64,000 nt of DNA from NCBI RefSeq assembly GCF_019059575.1, contig NW_024881521.1, forward strand, positions 1,103,297-1,167,296. The letters are read 5' to 3'. A model generated the notes under the pieces. The model searched no databases and was not told the DNA's origin. It was given only the letters and a program-made list of their open reading frames with translations. Both the position numbers and the translations under genes were made by a program. The first letter of the stretch is position 1; each line of letters starts with the position of its first letter. Of the stretch, positions 60,326 through 64,000 are shown in pieces. The stretch is from Amphibalanus amphitrite. Taxonomy: Eukaryota > Arthropoda > Thecostraca > Balanomorpha > Balanidae.

Positions 60326-61159
60326 CCACTGGCGGTCGCAGCCGCTAGCAAAAGGGGGGGCCAAAGTCACACTCGCGGGACATAACATTTATCCGTCACC
60401 GGGAGGGGGGGGGGGTGATTTTTGATGTGATGTGATTTTTGGTGATCGGCTAATTTTTTACGTCACGAGGTGCCGCGCACTGCGCAGTTGGCATTACTTA
60501 TGAGTTATGCTTCATCCATCTGATTCTTGCGTGAAATCTTTAAGCTCAATTTAAGGCAAAATCACCAGTTCCATTTCCCGTCCCACGGTGCTTCCACCGG
60601 TCGGCCCACTGCACCATGACGACGGATCGGTGTAGCAAAGTTATACTGGAAGGTCAGGCACGCGGATTCATGACCTTACCACTATAAAACAATTCGGAAA
60701 AGTACAGATACCTCTTGCTTTGAACAAGCATGTGAAACCCAGAGAGCATTTTCAGACTATGACATTTACCTACCCATATAGGTAACATACCTAGTTGTGT
60801 GGCGGCGGGAGAGAGTAGGTAAACCGACCTCTGGAGACCCCCCACAGGTTCCGAGCTTTCAAAATTGGCATCTGAGGGCCGCGCGCGACTCCTGCGGGGC
60901 TTCGCAACGGCTCTATTGGGGCTCACTCAACCTGCCTAGTCTTACTGCTAAAAAGACTGGCCCTGAGCCCTAAGGACTTCATCAGTCTCTGCCAGCCCCA
61001 GGACCCACACCGGCTCATGGGGTCCCGACGTCGAAATATGAGGGAATCTGCGCGGGACCATCAGGACGTAAAGTAATTTCGATCAGGACCAACGTAAGGC
61101 TGTGCCGGAGACTGCGTGAGCCGTGAGCCCTCTGATCTTCAGAAACCCACCCATGTATC

Positions 61160-61690
61160 TTTTCACGTAGAGGCCAGTTTAGGGCCCTCAGAGACCAGTA
61201 CAGGGCCTGCAAACTACAAAGGCCAGTAGTTTGAGACAATCAGTGACCGAGTTGGGCTCTCAGAGGCTAATGTGGGTCATTACAGGCCAACATGGGCCTT
61301 CAGAGGTCAGCGTGGGGCCCTAAAAGACCGGCATGAGCCGTCGTTGGACCCCAGAGGCCAGCAGAGGGCCCTCAAAGGCCAAGATGGGCCCTCCTCAGAG
61401 GCCAATGCAGGCCCTTAGAGGCCGGCGTCGGGTCTTCAGCAGCCAGTGCGGGGCCCTCATTGGCACCTAAAGGTTCGTCTTGGGACACCACAGACAGAAA
61501 TAAGGCCACCAGAGACCGGTGTGAGACCCTCAGACGCCGGTTGGGACCCCTGAGGCCGGTCAGGGGCCCTCATAGGCCAGATGTGGGGTCTCAGAGGTTG
61601 ATGTAGGCTCTTAGCGGCCAACGTGGGCGCTTGACAACCACTGAAGTTCCCTCAGAGGTCAGTGTAGGACGCTCAAAGACCGGTGTGGGA
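61160..61690. repeat. Degenerate 30-bp minisatellite
   Basis: About 17 drifting units based on GGGCCCTCAGAGGCCAGTGT with 25-35 base spacing, inside the G-rich element. Confidence 0.8.
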
Positions 61691-61748
61691 GCTATATTAA
61701 TAGCTGGGCGTGGTTTTTTTTAGCCTCGTGACGATCGAATAATTGCCA

Positions 61749-61774
61749 GGGCCCCATACACCTATATGGGGCCC
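61749..61774. repeat. Short GGGCCCCATA hairpin
   Basis: GGGCCCCATA and TATGGGGCCC flank a few bases. A similar hairpin (GGTGGGGCCA/TGGCCCCACC) is at 62331-62360. Confidence 0.7.
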
Positions 61775-62417
61775 ATTGGTTGTTTGAGGGGGGGGGGGGG
61801 GCAACCGGCAAATGATATGATGGCCCCCTTTATTGACCTTTGGGGGGCATGGCCCTGATGCCCCCCCCCCCCGCGACCGCCACTGTGTACACATTACACA
61901 CATATGCCTCTGAGATAACATACTAGCTCATGCAAACTCTATGCAGGCCCCGAAGTTCCCACGCTAATCCTTAAGAAACCAAGCCGGCATACGGCGTCAC
62001 CACCGGGCTTCTGAGGTACACAGCACCAACCCATGAGGTCTTACTTTAGTGTCGTAGAGCCAATCTCCTTTAGCAGGGCCCACCCACCACTGCCGAAGAG
62101 GGTCTCATGCCAGCCATTGCTGGGCCTACGAGAGCCTCAAGTAAACCCACGCTGATATTCCATATAAGATCCGGCCATACTCGTGAACCGGTGCCAGCGA
62201 CGCTGACCGCCAAATTGACAGAATGCGAAACTGAGCCCACTCATGGGTGAAATTTACGTCCTTTGATGGCGCAAGAAAGAAAATGAAACATACGAAAAGC
62301 TTTTCTAGGACTTTTGTTCGATCTGAAAGGTGGGGCCAAAAGATAGTATGGCCCCACCTTTCAGCACCAAAGGGGGGGCCATGGCCCCCGTGCCCCCCCC
62401 CCCTGGGACCGCCAGTG

Positions 62418-63420
62418 TTGCGTACGCTCTAAAGAACCGGTTTTGCCGTCGCTTCATTCTATCAAGCTTAACCAGCTTTCAAAACGCTCAGCAGTCCTAT
62501 CCTATTTCCAGCGGCTCAAGCCATGTTTGGATCATTCCTTTAGTGGTGTGACTCGTGCACTGAAAAAATTTTTTACTCAGGCCAGGCATTACTCAGTAAT
62601 AACTCATGAAGAAACTCAGTGAATACGATAGTGGTGCTCACTTATTGGCTGATCTAACTCACATCACCAGGGTGACTTCGTTATGCGTGAGTTCTGAGTG
62701 CTTAGTTTCGTGAATTCGAACTGAGTCGGAAATGAGTTTTGCTTGGGCAAATCTAGTTTCCTGCGCAATGCATGAGTTCTCGCGAATTCACGTGCAGTTG
62801 TGCGTGAGGTACCCCCGGCTTGAAGATGCGCGCATGCGCGGCAGGGTGAGTTTCCTGCGTGATGCGTGAGTTCGCGTGATGAGTATTATAGCCGTTGCGT
62901 TCGAAAACCGCGGCGCGCGCTTCAGTCCGTTGTGGCGCGGTGACTCGCGTAGTTCACGTTGAATTGTTGAGGCTATTGTGAAATTGTGCGGGAGAGTGCA
63001 GGAGCGGGGAAGGCGTGCAGCGAAGGATGGGACGAGTAAGTTATCTGTGAAGAGCTCGGTGATTGTCGATGAAGCTTTTATCAATCGCATGCGCCGCGGA
63101 GAACAGGGAGGTGAACTGATGGACCAGCAGACATTCCCCGCCGGCGTCAGGAGGTCGGTGCCAACCGTGAACGGCGGAGCAGATCGATCGAGAAACTGAG
63201 GGATACCTACCCGGCATAGTTCGAAAAAGAAGAGGTGAGTTATGTTATATTTAAATTTAACCCTTGCATGTGTGCGGCGTTTTCCAGCTTCTAATGTGTA
63301 GGGGGGGGGGGGGGTCGGTTGGACCCCCCCTTGCCGTTTGGCCCCTGATCGAGCTAGAGCTTCGCGGAAAAAACGAGCGTGTTGCCCGTGACGAGAGGAA
63401 GCCGATGATACCCAATTTTC
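62418..63420. other. Stretch without a supported gene
   Basis: Rich in ACTCA/TGAGT words between 62570 and 62880. A G15 run lies near 63301 and a short inverted GGTCGGTTGGACC follows. No gene is supported. Confidence 0.5.
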
Positions 63421-64000
63421 AGGTCCTAGGTCATTGGTTGACCTTCCAGGTCAGGTCAATGACCCAAAGTCGGGAAAATCGGGACCTATTAGAAAGTCGT
63501 AAAGTGTGGCTGCTAAGGGGTTTTTCGGGGTACTGATCACGAATATCGTGTTAGTTTTGATCACAGATGATGTCTTTAAGCATTTAGACCAGGTCGGGTC
63601 AGGTCAGGTCAGGTCAATCAGTAGGCGTCGTGACGGGTATTCGTAGTACGTGTCAACCGCCTCTGACAGCTTCGTAACATGTTACGAAGGCAACAAAACT
63701 ACTTCGTAAATGTTCAAATGGTTGTTAAATTCGAATTCAGCTCCAAAAACTAGCCTAGAAACATGTAAAACTCGAAAAAGTGAACCGAGGTCACCCGAGG
63801 TCACCAAAGGTCAATGACCTGACCTGACCTTCAGGTGACCTTGACACCCACCCTAATGCATGGGAGCAACATCAAATCACATGTTTGAACGTTTGAAACC
63901 ACGAAAAGCTTGCAAACGCGCGGCTAATGCGAGCCGACATACTCCGAATCGCGATTCCGGCCAAACATGGTCTCGGAAAAGAGGTCACAGGTCAAAGGTC
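63421..64000. repeat. AGGTCA half-site cluster
   Basis: More than fifteen AGGTCA or TGACCT words occur in 580 bases, including a tandem GGTCAGGTCAGGTCAGGTCA (about 63597-63617) and AGGTCACAGGTCAAAGGTC at the window edge, which is spaced as DR1 pairs. These are nuclear-receptor half-sites by sequence. They could equally be a pentamer simple repeat. Confidence 0.55.

Larger units (their letters stand above)
60327..61885. mobile_element. G-rich inverted-repeat element, possible DNA transposon
   Basis: The left end CACTGGCGGTCGC (60327-60339) is inverted at 61873-61885 with one mismatch. Both ends run quickly into G runs (plus-strand G8 near 60353, C13 near 61861). A second right end of the same type (GACCGCCAGTG, 62407-62417) after another C run shows at least two copies or a nested pair, so the boundaries are not settled. 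No transposase was found. The style resembles non-autonomous hAT-like elements (inference). Confidence 0.5.

Overview
This is an intron-rich, GC-rich invertebrate nuclear genome window. Its domain content and transposon load suggest an arthropod, possibly a crustacean, but the species cannot be fixed from the sequence. There are no bacterial-type operons, no CRISPR array and no rRNA genes.

Region 1 (1 to about 19.5 kb, plus strand) is the 3' part of one gene, a KIF21-family (kinesin-4) motor. I could splice 23 internal exons in a single continuous frame. They run from the switch II region of the motor (DLAGSE) through the neck, an acidic spacer, long coiled coils with the regulatory coiled coil, a low-complexity linker and a C-terminal WD40 propeller. 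Two alternative last exons fit the same splice phase. One ends at 18092 and the other at 19171, giving 1413 or 1399 residues inside the window. The introns are unusual. Several exon boundaries, with their splice sites, are repeated as short tandem arrays, and intron 3 holds a 3.1-kb inverted-repeat element filled by a minisatellite.

Region 2 (20.7-26.1 kb) is a complete, very young Ty3/Gypsy-type LTR retrotransposon on the minus strand. Its LTRs differ at one position, it has a 5-bp target duplication, and it carries one 1500-residue gag-pol ORF. Its leader contains a tRNA-Glu-like sequence followed by a T6 run just before the gag start. Region 3 (38.5-44.7 kb) is an equally fresh BEL/Pao element, also on the minus strand, with LTRs identical by eye, a 5-bp target duplication and one 1751-residue polyprotein.

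The rest is mostly non-coding. Two plus-strand exons (33.2-33.3 kb and 35.4 kb) look like the start of a tetraspanin-like membrane protein whose later exons I could not find. One minus-strand exon at 48.3-48.6 kb and one ambiguous coding-like segment at 45.9-46.2 kb are unassigned. Around these lie two long GA microsatellites (216 and 574 bp), a GACGGA-rich tract, a TTAA-flanked MITE, a TA-flanked MITE, G-rich inverted-repeat elements with a degenerate 30-bp array, and a cluster of AGGTCA half-sites at the right end.

All gene models come from reading codons, splice signals and remembered family features. No alignment or transcript evidence was available.
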